DNA of 64,000 nt from Lumbricus terrestris (GCA_949752735.1 OX457053.1:7765543-7829542), one strand, 5' to 3'; positions 11,914 to 22,632 are shown, counted from the first letter of the stretch. Made by a program: numbers and translations. Notes: generated from the letters alone by a model not told the origin.

Positions 11914-14900
11914 CATGCATATATAGATAGACAACTATCCTACATCATGTATACACAAATACACACACAGACGCGCACATAGACCTGCATATATTTTATA
12001 CAAATGCAAACATTGTATACAATACTATACATACATATTAACCCGGTAGCCATGGCCTGCAGGTACCTTTCTTTCTTAGAAAGGGAGGCTCTCTTTCCTA
12101 CTGCATGCATTGATGCATGTATAAGCCACGCCGGTTGTACGTGTATGCGTGCTTTCATGTGCGTGTGAACACAGAGTATTCTCGGAGGCGTCGTCTGCTC
12201 GATTGGGTTCAGTCGTTGGTTCCCGCGATGGACATCAACGACTTCAGCGCCAGTTGGACAAACGGTGTGGCCCTCTGCGCTCTGCTCGACGCCCTCGTTC
12301 CAGGCGCCTGTCCGGAACTGGCCAGACTCAAACCCTACCACAAGCTGAACAACATCCGACTGGCGCTAAAACTCGCCAACAAATTCTTTGCTCTTCCTCT
12401 GGTAATTATTAAGCTTTCGTGGACGCTGTAGAAATCGGGCGATTGATATTCACAACATCTGTTCATCTGGTTGCAAAAGTTACGTAAAGCGCCACATAAA
12501 TTGATTTATATTTCCTTAAATATAGGACTTAGATCTAAGGGCGTTAAGGCCCTAAACCTATGTACATTATACCGCTCAATGCAGGGCTTAAAGTGTGGCT
12601 GGACGGCCATGGACGGCGTCCATGGGGCACTTGCTTTCAAATCTGAACGCCGTCCAGCCACTTATTGGCCAACGCAGTCTGGAAAGGCAACGGGCGTCCA
12701 GGCACTTCTTTTGAAACGGCGAGGGACGTCCAGGCTCTTATTTTTACACACTTTAAGCACTGGCTCAATAAAAAAAACTAAATTCCTATTAGAGTGTATG
12801 TAAGTGAGCGTTTTACAGTCAGGGCTGCAAAGACCGGCAAGATGACAAACACATTCTTAGATATAGGTTGTAAGCTTAATATAGAATTTCTTATCAATCC
12901 GTATCCATGGCACTCTTTGTATCAGCGTTTAAAAACTTCACCGACCACTGCAAGTTATGTTATTGCTGAGAATTGATGGGGGAGGGGGGCGTCACCACCA
13001 TAGTTTTTCACGGGCCTCACAGTTACTTTTGGATCGTAGTCTGATCCTCAAGCAAGGTCGAAGCCAGGATTTTATTTCGGGGGTGTTTACTTGACCCTGA
13101 ACAACTGAATCAACTGATTACGATTACTATATAATGGGTTTGGAGAAACGTTGTGAGCTTTCATAGCGGGTTCTGGACGGCCAATACAATTTACACACTG
13201 TAGTCCGTACATCATATGCTAATAAATGCATTATTTTTATTTTTATTTTATTTTTATGTGTTTGTAAATCAGAGTGCGTTTGCAGCTGATACATTAAAGA
13301 ATATACTTACTTACTTAAAGAATATACTTACTTACTTATTTCATTTTTACATTATTTCATTGAGGGGGGTGTTCAAACACCCCCTAACTACGGCCTTTTC
13401 CTCACGTAATTTTTTTACAATTCCCATCAATGGTTGTATTGCGCCTAATGTTATTAATATTATTAATATTATTATTATTATTGCGAATAATTATGTGACA
13501 TTTATTAGAATGTGACATTTATTAGAATGTGTCATTTATTAGAATGCGTCATTCATTAGAATGTGACATATATTAGAATGTGACATTTATTAGAATGTGA
13601 CATTTATTACAATGTGACATTTATTAGAATGTGACATTTGTTAGAATGTGACATTTGTTAGAATGTGACATTTATTAGAGTGCATTTCGAGCGGAAGAAA
13701 TTGCAATTTACGGAAGCCATCACCAGAGGAGAGTCTACGAACTGTTGACGGTCATTCGAATGCTCCACGTCAGGAGCTGCGCCGCTGCCGGAGGAGGAGG
13801 GACAATGGGACGAGCACCCAAGGACTCAGGAAACACAGGAGGAGAAGGGGGAGCAGCACCCGCATCTGATCAAGACCAGACATCATCTTCCATGGTTTAC
13901 TGTCGCAATATCGCGAGATTGTGTCGCGTCCGAAAGAGTGGGTACCAGACGGGAACTGTCGGGAAGGTCTACACGTTCGACGTCTGGTTCCCGGATGGAT
14001 TGAATCCGGACGTGATCCGCGTTGAAGTCCTTCAGCTGGAGGAGCAGGCTGTGGACGGATTTCTCCTGGACGACGAGAGGTGCGGGACAACGGGGGACGT
14101 CACTGACGCGCTCAGCGGAATTCCAGGCGACTTACAGGACTTGAAGATGGATGAAGGGCCGTCGAAACTGGACGTGTCCTGTGGTCAGAATCCTCGTTCT
14201 GTGGACGACGAAGGGCCGTCGAAAATGGACGTGTCCTGTGGTCAGAATCCTCGTTCTGTGGACGACGAAGGGCCGTCGAAAATGGACGAGTCCTGTGGTC
14301 AGACGCAGCCTCGCTCAGTGGATGATGAAGGGCCATCGAAAATGGACGAGTCCTGTGGTCAGACGCAGCCTCGCTCAGTGGATGATAAAGGGCCGTCGAA
14401 AATGGACGAGTCCTGTGGTCAGACGCAGCCTCGCTCAGTGGAGGAAGTTTCTCCGATCATCGCAGCTTCAGAGAAACCTGTTCCAACACCGATGACGTCT
14501 TCCGGGGGAAACGATCAGAAGGAAGAACGTAGAAACGTCGAGAAAAACGAAGACGTGAAACCAAAGCCACTTCCGGTCGATCGTTCGATGGAGAACGGTC
14601 TGCTGAGAGTCAGTTTCTGTCCGGCTTTCGTCGGCAGGTATCAGGTCAGCGCGATGTTCGGCAAGGTGGACGTCGAGGGCAGCCCGCTGGTCGTCAGTGT
14701 GTCCCCCGACTTCGGAGCGCAGTCCTCGATGGACGAGTCGTCTCGGAAGCGACTGACCTTCGCGGAGGCAGCGGAGATCATCATAGCGAAGGCGCGAAAC
14801 TCCCGCATCTATCGCCAGATGCTGCAGAACGAGCCCACTCCTCCGTCGAAGAACTCGCTGTACGACGTCGCGGCGGCCGTTCTCCGCCGCACGAGCAAGG

Positions 14901-17900
14901 TGAAGAGGACGTTGGCGTTTCGCGGGGGTCACTCCCAGTCGATCATCAACTCGGAGAAGGCGGTTGTTAAGCGGAGGAAGATTTTGAAGCAGATGATCAC
15001 CAGAGGTGGACAGGAGATCGTCATAGAGAGAGCATCGACGAGCATCGACGAATCGACGAATCGAACAAATGTCTCCTCCCTTGGCGTTCCCGGCTCCTCC
15101 TCCGAGCTATCCGGAAATTCGGTGAATGCGTGTCCGTCCTTTCGGGTGGATGATGCAGCAACTGATGGTGGAGGAGGAGAGAGGAGTTCGGCTGATGGCA
15201 AAGCAAGATGCTTTCTCCCCGTTCCCAGACCCGATGACGCTGTGTTCCGTTGCAGTCCCATGTCCTCTGTCGTCGAGAAGCCGCAGAGAGGAGACCTTTT
15301 CGAAACGGAACCAGACAGAACCCGCATTACATCGTCCGACCTTCTACAACCTACGCAGGACTTTGAGAATCAGAAGAAGATGATCCAGCACGACGAAGAC
15401 GCTTCCAAGGACGGAGAGCCTGTGAGCATCCGTTCCACAGGACAGTCTGCAACAGAAGTTCCGGATGATACCGAGATTGCTACAGATCAGCCTACTACGA
15501 GTGCGTTGGGAAGCAGGATGGAGGTGAATGAGAACTGGAAGTCCGACGGACGTGCAGAGCATTCGGCAGAAGATGGATCAGCGTCAGAGACAGATGCGAG
15601 GAGGAGACGAAGCCAGTTCCGGGCTTCTTCAGTCAGAGAAACCAGTCTCGCAAAGCAACATCGGGAATCAGCAGCTCTCGATGAATCCGATAACCTTTTC
15701 TTGCTAGGCAGTAACCTACTGGATTGCAATGTTGAAAACATAGCGCAAGGGACTCCCGGATCATTTTCGTTCGATGGAGGTCATACAGCAGACGATTTCA
15801 ACACGGACAGGTCTCTCTCATTTCTTCTACAAACGAACCATCTCGAAAGAGACATGAAAAGCAAAGAAGAGGAGCTGAACAAAGAGCACTGGTCACTCCA
15901 ATCGACTCTCTTCGACCACACATCAACAGACAAACTCATCCCGGAAATGTTCCTCAGAGACAACGTCACCAGACAGGAAGTCGATCCATCCACGGGACCC
16001 GATGTACACTGCAGCGCGATCGTTTCACCGCAGCAGCATGAAGACAACAGCAGTAGCGCAACAGAAGTTGAAAAGGAATCACAAAGCAGGGAACCAGCGG
16101 AAGTGGACAGCCAGCCGCAGTTGACGACGTCGAAGGAACCTTGGAGCCTGGCTGCTCCGAGTCTTCCGGTTGTTCTGATGGTGGATCGCTGGACTCAGGT
16201 GAAGTACGATGAGATCAAAGAGGAGACGGGATGGAAGAGACCAACGAGACGGGTGTCGCCTCGAAAACGCATCGCAATGACACAAGAAACGAAACCATTT
16301 CAACAGGACGATTGTGAACGGACTCCTAACTCCTTTGAAGATCCTGGTAAGAAGCAATGAATAGGCCTAAACTTACATTAGACATCCAACCAATTAAGAG
16401 AATGTAGGCCCAAACTGTGGTATGAACTTGCTTGGTATATAACCGGTACCTTCTCTTGGTTAGATGTCCTAACTGTGTTACAAACTTTGTGGCATACATT
16501 CTCTAGTTTAAAGGTCCTAATTGTGGCACGAACTCACTGGTCTCTATGTTATAGCACACAACACCTATCAAGCAAGCCTACAAATTAGTGATGCATAGCC
16601 CTAGTTGATAGAATAAAATATTATGTAAATACAGAATGTATGCACCTCTGTTTCACGCTGATCTGACATAGATGAATGAATGTATGAATGGATAGATTAA
16701 TGGGAAACGGACGACTGAATGGACAGAATGAATGGAAAGAATGAATGGACAAAATGAATGCATGAACGAATGAAACACTACGTACTTGCTTGCTTTTCAG
16801 AGTCAAAATCTGGCAATGACTTCTGCAGTCAGAGGTCAAGTCGAAAGTCAGAATACTTCCAGGACAGGACGAACATTGAAGGCGACACGAAGACACCGTG
16901 TACCGAGGACTCCACGGCAGAGCTGTCGACCGCAAAAGCAGACGATACGAGACCCTCTGATCCGCCGGTGAAGTCCTTCAAGGGCGCGACGAGGAGAAGA
17001 CGCCGTCGTCGAGGTATCATGGATCAGTCCGAAGAAGATCTGAGAAATCCTCCTCCTCAATCATCGACAGAACAACCACAGAACACTTGCATCAGCAGCA
17101 GCCATAGCAGCAGGAAGATACCAGTATCCTGTAACTCATACCTATCAACATCATCAGATGTGCAGTCGCATCCAGTTAAGCAAAGAAAGGTATCACTGGA
17201 CTCTGACCAACAGCTCGAAGGAAGGACAGTCGGAAAGGTGTCATCAGAAGAGGACGAGAAGGACCGTATGGACGCCGTTCAAGACGACGGGATTGACCGT
17301 GGGAGTGTTGACAGCGAGGGTCTCTCAGAGCTTCGGAAACTCGACGCCTTCTTCGTGTTCCTCGATCAGTTTTCCAGCGGTGACAACGACAGTTCGCAGA
17401 AGAAAAGTCGAGAAATAATTGCCAGACGTTCATCTGTGGAATCATTCACGAACGAGAGAAGCTCTACGTTGGGAAGCCAGTACAGATGGAATACTAAAGA
17501 TGATGGAGCTGCTGCTGCTGCAGCTGCTACACCAGACAATGATGATTTCTTGTTTACTCTATTCGGGAATGTTGTAGACGAGGATATGAACGCGATGCCA
17601 AGTTCCTCGGAGAACCAGAACCAGTGTCCAGATGGAGAGATGTGGGTTGATGCCGTGGGAGAAGGTGACGGGAATGGTGACGAGGTAGACGTGGAGGATG
17701 TCGCTCGTTTTTCCATCTATAGGATGTGTACAGCGTTTGGACCTGGCTTGAATGAAGGAACCGTAGGCCGTCTGAACTATTTCCAGGTAAGCTGCCATGG
17801 CTTCCGAATGCTCAAATCTTTAGAAAGATTCATTGTATACGTATTGACAGTGTGGAATTTCTGTGCGGCTTTGAGGTTTAACTTGAGCCGTCCTTTTCCA

Positions 17901-18669
17901 CCAGGATTCTTTGCAAACACGTTATTTAAAAAAAGTAACAATTCAATCCAATAAATGATCGTTCCCAATTCTTACTTTCTATTGGTTTAGTTTTGCACCC
18001 CTTTAAGATGAAGAATGGACACCACTGACGAGCATTGTTTGAGGACATTATAGTATGTTACATGATGTTTAAAAAGATACTATTGAATTAGGGCCTATTA
18101 TTGTTGATGAATCTAAGGTGACCTTTCTTGCGGTATACCTTATGTTCCTTTGGGTCTGCCCATTGACGCCACTGTAGGCCTACACGATTGTCTAAATATC
18201 TGCGTGTCTATAGACCTATCAATAAAATTAAATTGATTTATTGCCTGAACAGATTACCATGGGCGGAGTTTGGTTTCCGTTCTTGAAGGGGCTAAAACCT
18301 TTGGGGGGGCTAAGCCCTGGAAAAGATACCATTTACACGGCAAAAAATTTCATCTGAGTCTTCTTGGGGGCTAACCCCCCCCTAACCCCTGATAAACTCC
18401 GCCCATACAGATTACAGAAGGTAAAAATAAGCACAAGTACACTTTTTCCATTATAGGTTCGCATCCTGACAAAACGCCAAGGTCACATGACGGTGGAAAT
18501 GTCGGGCCATCGACGTCACTCAGTCCTTGAGCAGAACGTGACGTACATCGGTGACAACGTGTATGACGTCACGTACGAAGTGTCCAGTCCTGGCGTCTAC
18601 GCGATCGCGGTCAAGTGGGCGAATTGCCACGTACGGGGCAGTCCCTTTGTCTGCACAGTCTCCATGTGA
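10561..18669 (+). CDS. CH-domain and filamin-repeat protein, six exons, long disordered linkers
   Basis: The model joins exons 10561-10594, 11186-11389, 12175-12401, 13679-16346, 16801-17786 and 18457-18669. All introns are GT-AG, all phases match, and the result is 1443 residues. The ATG sits in a strong context (GCCACCATGG). Residues about 80-185 form a calponin-homology domain (RRLLDWVQSLVP, INDFSASWTNGVALCALLDA, KLNNIRLALKLAN), most like the second CH of filamins. Residues about 228-275 and 458-500 are the two halves of one filamin Ig repeat (GYQTGTVGKVYTFDV; VGRYQVSAMF, VEGSPLVVSVSP). Residues 1345-1443 are a second repeat ending the protein (AFGPGLNEGTVGRLNYFQV; SPGVYAIAVKW, VRGSPFVCTV). 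Between them lies about 850 residues rich in Ser, Glu and Asp. Actin-linked scaffolding is the likely role from family knowledge. Exon 1 and exon 2 (hydrophobic and basic, no recognised fold) are the least certain parts. I know no named orthologue. Confidence 0.82.
10815..11140. mobile_element. Charlie-like hAT fragment or MITE
   Basis: The left end TAGTGGTTCCCAACC and the right end GGTTGAGAATCGCTG are near-perfect inverses of the common hAT end CAGTGGTTCCCAACC. Flanking bases GACTAC occur on both sides, a partial match to an 8-bp duplication. Repeated GGGCCA runs occur inside. It lies in intron 1 of the CH/filamin gene. Confidence 0.65.
11523..11777. mobile_element. hAT-type MITE (CAGTGGCGTAGCCAGG family)
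   Basis: Ends CAGTGGCGTAGCCAGG and TTGGCTACGCCACTG are inverse copies with slight mismatch, flanked by the perfect 8-bp duplication CATAATTG (11515-11522 and 11778-11785). No coding capacity. It lies in intron 2 of the CH/filamin gene. Confidence 0.9.
11866..11909. repeat. AT dinucleotide microsatellite
   Basis: A near-perfect run of TA steps of about 44 bp, inside intron 2 of the CH/filamin gene. Confidence 0.95.
12582..12762. mobile_element. hAT-type MITE (CAGTGCTTAAAGTGTGG family)
   Basis: The left end is CAGGGCTTAAAGTGTGG and the right end ACACACTTTAAGCACTG. Flanks are GCTCAATG and GCTCAATA (one mismatch in eight). The interior contains a second near-palindrome around GGACGGCGTCCATGG. 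It is in intron 3 of the CH/filamin gene. Confidence 0.85.
13053..13398. mobile_element. hAT-type MITE (CAAGGCCGTAGCCAGG family)
   Basis: The left end CAAGGTCGAAGCCAGG and the right end CCTAACTACGGCCTTT are inverse with some drift. They are flanked by TCCTCAAG and TCCTCACG (seven of eight). The subterminal GGGGGTGTT/AACACCCCC pairing matches the sister element at 24810. Confidence 0.75.
13495..13678. repeat. 17-bp tandem repeat that ends in a splice acceptor
   Basis: About eleven units of GAATGTGACATTTATTA, a few with substitutions, run directly into exon 4 of the CH/filamin gene. The last unit supplies the acceptor: its TTTATTAG ends at 13678 and exon 4 begins at 13679. Each unit contains the same TTTATTAG or TTTGTTAG acceptor-like end. 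Confidence 0.85.
14148..14442 (+). repeat. Coding tandem repeat inside the first filamin domain
   Basis: Five units lie in frame within exon 4 of the CH/filamin gene. Two units are 57 bp (19 residues) and three are 60 bp (20 residues, with QTQP in place of QNP). Each reads EGPSKMDESCGQ then P, RSVDD or a close variant. The units are nearly identical at DNA level, so the expansion is recent. They fall between the two halves of the first filamin repeat. Confidence 0.93.
18258..18407. mobile_element. hAT-type MITE (CATGGGCGGAGTTT family)
   Basis: Inverted ends CATGGGCGGAGTTT and AAACTCCGCCCATA are flanked by the perfect 8-bp duplication CAGATTAC (18250-18257 and 18408-18415). It is 150 bp with no coding capacity. 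It lies in the last intron of the CH/filamin gene, about 50 bp before the exon 6 acceptor. Confidence 0.9.
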
Positions 18670-18996
18670 TTGACTTCTGCACGGACCATAGACATCTTAC
18701 ACTAAGTAATATATGATGTCTATGGTACGTTAGGACGTTGGGACGGACGAACGGACGGACGGACAATTAAATTTCCTATATATAGGTATGCCGCGAACAA
18801 GCAGAGAGACGTGCTAGAAATAATTGAGGTCAACAAGATCGACTTGGAAAGAGATTTTAGTCAAGAGACATTCCGCAGAACTAGTCCAACCTCTTTTGTT
18901 AATTCGCACCTAATTAGTAAATTTTAAATTGACCAGTGTTGTTTTCTTACTTCAACTATGCGGCTATGCCGGGCAGCATAATTAGAGGCCAATAAC
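18670..18996. other. 3' flank of the CH/filamin gene
   Basis: No gene is seen. A short inverted repeat lies just past the stop: ACCATAGACATC (18684-18695) pairs with GATGTCTATGGT (18715-18726). It could form a hairpin in the 3' UTR. A small GGAC/GGACGGAC run follows at about 18740-18765. Confidence 0.4.
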
Positions 18997-19704
18997 CAGA
19001 GGCGGATCCAGGATTTCTGGTTGGGGGGGGGCGTAAATACTACCAATCCAATCCCGTAAATATATATATATGTATATATGAAATTAGATCACGCAAAACT
19101 ATAATCAGTGGCGGCGCCAGGATTTCAGTTTCGGGGGGGGGGGGGCTGAAGCCTCGACCGAAATCTCATGAAAATTTTCCGTTTTCGCCGCCAAAATTTC
19201 TGACGACCTTTTTTTTTAGTCATCAGCCCAAAATCGTGGATGTTTCACTGTAAAAAATTTAGAATGGCCCTTTTTTAGGGGGGGCTGAGCCTCCTGTAGG
19301 GGGGCTTAGCCCCCCAGCCCCCCCCCCCCCTAGCGCCGCCACTGACTATAATGATCTTTTTATAGAAAATGTTATGGAACTTAAAAAATATATATATAGT
19401 TTCTCATATAAAACTACTGGTCTCCACTGAAGGTTAACAGTGAAACGGTTATAAATCAGTTATCGGTTTTGATCATGCAACCCTTGATCCAAAAAGGAAA
19501 TAATTAAGTGTCACAAGCCAGTGGATTAAGCAGTGTCATTCTCCTTGGTTGCTTTCTGGCGTAGGCTATAAGGTCTTTGCTTCAAACATCCTATTCCCAA
19601 ATTGCAATTATATTAGTTTTAGGTCAGTTTAGTTTGAGAACATTTGCTGCAGGTTTAGGGGGGGGGGGCGTACGCCGGCTCCGCCCCCTCCATATCCGCG
19701 CCTG
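18997..19704. mobile_element. hAT-like MITE with a nested MITE
   Basis: The left end CAGAGGCGGATCCAGG and right end ATATCCGCGCCTG are inverse copies of a hAT-like terminus with G-rich subterminal runs. No matching 8-bp flanks were found, so the boundaries are approximate. The element at 19106-19344 lies inside it. Confidence 0.5.
19106..19344. mobile_element. hAT-type MITE (CAGTGGCGGCGCC family)
   Basis: Inverted ends CAGTGGCGGCGCCAGG and CTAGCGCCGCCACTG are flanked by the perfect 8-bp duplication ACTATAAT (19098-19105 and 19345-19352). It is a sister of the elements at 6433 and 22931, with the same TTTAGTCATC interior phrase. Confidence 0.92.
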
Positions 19705-20307
19705 ATAGCTTGATAGAAGACCTAGGCCTGGAACTGTTTTGGCTGAACAAGAGTCGATCCAGAGTTGGCTTCAAGCATGTCTAAACTCTAAAACGGTGCA
19801 AATTCAAATTAAGTACGGTAGTTCAGACAATCAACATACATTTAGTTACAGTAATTACACAGAAAACTCAACCGTTAACATACCTAATAGTATGGCAAAG
19901 GTCTGTGATTATAGCTATAGTTAAAAAATTTAAAGTAAAATGATGGCTCTTTATGCCCCGACTCGTTAAAGTAAATAATACGCTTTCAGTGGGCTAGACA
20001 TTGAAGCAAAGTTAAATATGTTGTTACATCAAACCCCGCCACTGTTTTCACCCTGACAATGCCAGTCCCAAGCCTGGGCGAAGGAGGAGGGCAACGCTAA
20101 TGGTCTTCGCGATCACATGGTGTCGTAAACATAGAACTACTGCTATTACTAGGTCTTGTTACCTCGCACATGCGCTTGCATATAATGCAGTAGCTAAAGA
20201 GTCCCATGAACAGCCTCGTCGTTTGTCTCTCTAATAGCCTACAGTACTCTTATAAGACGAACTGCAGAATGACAGATTGATCAGATCTATCATCTAATCT
20301 TTATCGT
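19705..20307. other. Spacer between the CH/filamin gene and otopetrin
   Basis: No gene is seen. At about 20056-20095 there is a copy of a short dispersed repeat (GCCAGTCCCAAGCCTGGGCG then AAGGAGGAGGGC) that recurs at about 32848, 35612 and, inverted, 57005. Confidence 0.4.
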
Positions 20308-22281
20308 TCAGATAAGCTCTCGTGAAAGCAGAAAGCTGTTGAATCGATAGAAGATTAACAACGGAAGGAGTATCCCGTCCACTAGGAACCACCGGTCTGG
20401 TTTGAATATCTTATTCAGAAAATCTCGATTGAAGCAAATGCTATCCAGCAGAATGCTGTCCATTATCCAGTTGGTTAGACTGCAGATGGCCATAACAAAG
20501 ACGACCGCCTTGAAGGCCCCATGTACATGTAGATGCCGCAGTAGATTATTGCTTCTCTGCTCCTCAGTTAGCGGCTTAACCCTGTCAGCGAAGAAGACGA
20601 AGACGGCCTGAAGACTCAGCTGAAGGATGTTGGTAACAAAGTCGGCGATTATAACCGAAGGTTGCCCGTATTCGCTGCCGTGGACGCCCGTCATATTTCG
20701 AGCGATTGCCGTCATGTAGATCTGACCGTACATCAGCGGACCAAACGCCGACACCAGGACCAGGTAGTCGATGCCTCGAATTTCCTTCTTTCGGAGCTCG
20801 AACTTCCATCCGAAGACAAACCCCAAGATGACGAAGATGAGCATTAGACTGTAATAGAAGAAGGAATAGCTCTTGAAGAAGTGCATCGGATTCGGCATGC
20901 CTTCCTCGTCCGACAGCTTAGGGTCGATAATGTGTGCAAAGAAAACCAGGGTGATGAACGTGATGTTTGTGCCGACCCCGATCGCTACGATCAGCACGGA
21001 ACCTAATAGGTAGGTGGATGATGACCCACTTTGGTGTTCAACATTAATCTGCGGTACATTTCCTTCACGAAGTTGATTGGCGACTGATGACCCACGTTGT
21101 CTTTCAGCATTAATCTGCGGTGCATTTTCTTCACGAAGTTGATCTTGTCGGCCATTATCGCCATCATCGGCTTCAACCGGATGCAGTAGCTGGCTTTCGT
21201 TGCTTCTTTCCTTGCAGCTGAAGAATTTATGCGCGCGGAATTCCCCGACCAGCAGAGAAAACTCAATCGTGAACGGATACAGGTAGCCAGTCATCTCGCT
21301 GCAGATTTTCTGAATCCCGGTCGTTTCGTTGAGACACCGCAGTAGCGCCAGCGTTTCGTTTTCATGGGTTTCATTAACTGGGAACGACTTGCAGACCATG
21401 GCCATTTTCGGTTTGCCATCATTCATTTTTTCTCGATCCTCCGTCTCGTGGATCAGAGATTCGAACCACAGTGCAACGTTGACTACCATGATGACCATCA
21501 GACCGAGCCGAACAAGCGGGTGCGTGATGAAGCGCGTCCTATGGATCTGGAGACAAAAGAGGAGTTCTGCCCCCATGAAGACAATGCGCATCAAATGGTA
21601 GAAAACGTCTACCCAGTAATCCGTGAAAATATCGGCCTTGCATAGTGTCGACAGCTTTCTCCACTGCGCATCGCACGATGTTCCAGCGATCACATAGCAG
21701 AGGTCCAGCGCACACGCGAACGGGAAGAAGAAGGACATTCCGACCAAGGAGAGGTACTTGCTCAGGATCTTGTTCACCTTCTGCGTTCGAGTCGAACCAT
21801 TGCTATCGATGGCTTGTGTGGGTTCCACGGTGATGTGACTGTAGAAGCGCAGCAGAAGGAAGATGACCACAAGTCCGACGATCATGTAGGAGATGAGGGT
21901 CCACCGTGCCACTGCGCTGTCGATATGCGGAATCATATACGGAGATAGAGATTGGGTGAAAGCTATTGTAACGACAATCAACATTGCCATCAACATTGCA
22001 ACTAAATACACCTCTTGCTGTCCACCTTCCTCGCAGCTGTTTTGAGCAACTGCTTTGTCTTCCACGTTGTCGGCATCAGGTCTGTCCTCTCCAGCACGAT
22101 CAGCTACTTCGGGTCGGACCATCTCAGTGCTGCTTCCAGGTACCACCGGTGTGCTTTCCACATCCGGTTCCATGTCCGGTTCGCTCCCTGATGCCAGCAG
22201 CTGGGATATCTCGTCGTTAATTCCTGACGACATTACTCTGCTGCAGCTGAAATGTAATCGTAGTTGTATTTGTGGACGCAA
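20308..22281 (-). CDS. Otopetrin-type proton channel, single-exon reading frame
   Basis: A 657-codon frame has twelve predicted membrane segments, as expected for otopetrins, which conduct protons across the plasma membrane. The segments start at EVYLVAMLMAMLIVV, WTLISYMIVGLVVIF, LVGMSFFFPFACALDL, DVFYHLMRIVFMGAEL, LGLMVIMVVNVALWF, LYPFTIEFSLLVGE, LLGSVLIVAIGVGTN, YYSLMLIFVILGFVF, YLVLVSAFGPLMYGQ, FVTNILQLSLQAVFV, VVFVMAICSLTNWIM and DGILLPLLIFYRFNS. The family-typical pieces are YLYPFTIEFSL before the mid-loop and the ADFVTNILQLSLQ and NWIMDS stretches. A second Met (MSSGINDEIS, at 22233) is a more likely start than the first: it sits two bases behind a possible acceptor AG at 22236-22237. 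A non-coding first exon upstream is therefore possible. The loop between segments 6 and 7 holds a duplicated stretch of about 22 residues. The rest of the gene has no introns. Confidence 0.9.
   Translation of the reverse strand: MRPQIQLRLHFSCSRVMSSGINDEISQLLASGSEPDMEPDVESTPVVPGSSTEMVRPEVADRAGEDRPDADNVEDKAVAQNSCEEGGQQEVYLVAMLMAMLIVVTIAFTQSLSPYMIPHIDSAVARWTLISYMIVGLVVIFLLLRFYSHITVEPTQAIDSNGSTRTQKVNKILSKYLSLVGMSFFFPFACALDLCYVIAGTSCDAQWRKLSTLCKADIFTDYWVDVFYHLMRIVFMGAELLFCLQIHRTRFITHPLVRLGLMVIMVVNVALWFESLIHETEDREKMNDGKPKMAMVCKSFPVNETHENETLALLRCLNETTGIQKICSEMTGYLYPFTIEFSLLVGEFRAHKFFSCKERSNESQLLHPVEADDGDNGRQDQLREENAPQINAERQRGSSVANQLREGNVPQINVEHQSGSSSTYLLGSVLIVAIGVGTNITFITLVFFAHIIDPKLSDEEGMPNPMHFFKSYSFFYYSLMLIFVILGFVFGWKFELRKKEIRGIDYLVLVSAFGPLMYGQIYMTAIARNMTGVHGSEYGQPSVIIADFVTNILQLSLQAVFVFFADRVKPLTEEQRSNNLLRHLHVHGAFKAVVFVMAICSLTNWIMDSILLDSICFNRDFLNKIFKPDRWFLVDGILLPLLIFYRFNSFLLSRELI
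21020..21160 (-). repeat. Duplicated loop segment in the otopetrin gene
   Basis: Two adjacent near-copies encode QLREENAPQINAERQRGSS and QLREGNVPQINVEHQSGSS in the loop between membrane segments 6 and 7. The DNA copies share long identical stretches, pointing to a recent tandem duplication in a disordered loop. Confidence 0.85.
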
Positions 22282-22465
22282 TTATATTGTATGTCATAAT
22301 CGTGGATGCATTTTTATATATAGACACTTTCAAGAATTCTAATAACTGATGCTCTCTACTTTAACGTATACAAGATCACGAACGAACAGAAGAATGGCCT
22401 TTAACCAAATGTAATGTAATGTAATGTAATGTAAAATGATGATGCTTCGTCTAGTGAGATGATAC
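22282..22465. other. Upstream flank of otopetrin
   Basis: This contains a four-copy ATGTA run (about 22410-22432) and leads into the trinucleotide array. A promoter for the minus-strand otopetrin gene would be expected here, but no defined element is visible. Confidence 0.3.
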
Positions 22466-22510
22466 AATGATGATGATGATGACGACGACGATGACGATGA
22501 CGACGACGAC

Positions 22511-22590
<80 letters not shown>

Positions 22591-22632
22591 CGATGACGAT
22601 GATGACGACGACGACAATGATGATAAAGATGA
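22466..22632. repeat. GAT/GAC trinucleotide array
   Basis: About 165 bp of ATG/ACG steps, pure in the centre and interrupted by GAC units at the edges. Long Met, His, Ser or Ile open frames read from it are artefacts. Confidence 0.97.

Noticed and set aside
13495..13678. Regularly spaced repeats that could suggest a CRISPR-like array
   Set aside because: The 17-bp units are contiguous with no spacers, and the DNA is clearly eukaryotic.
14468..15206. Antisense open frames of 130-154 codons opposite the CH/filamin exon
   Set aside because: They are shadows of a GC-rich coding exon whose sense frame has clear domain matches and phase-consistent splicing.
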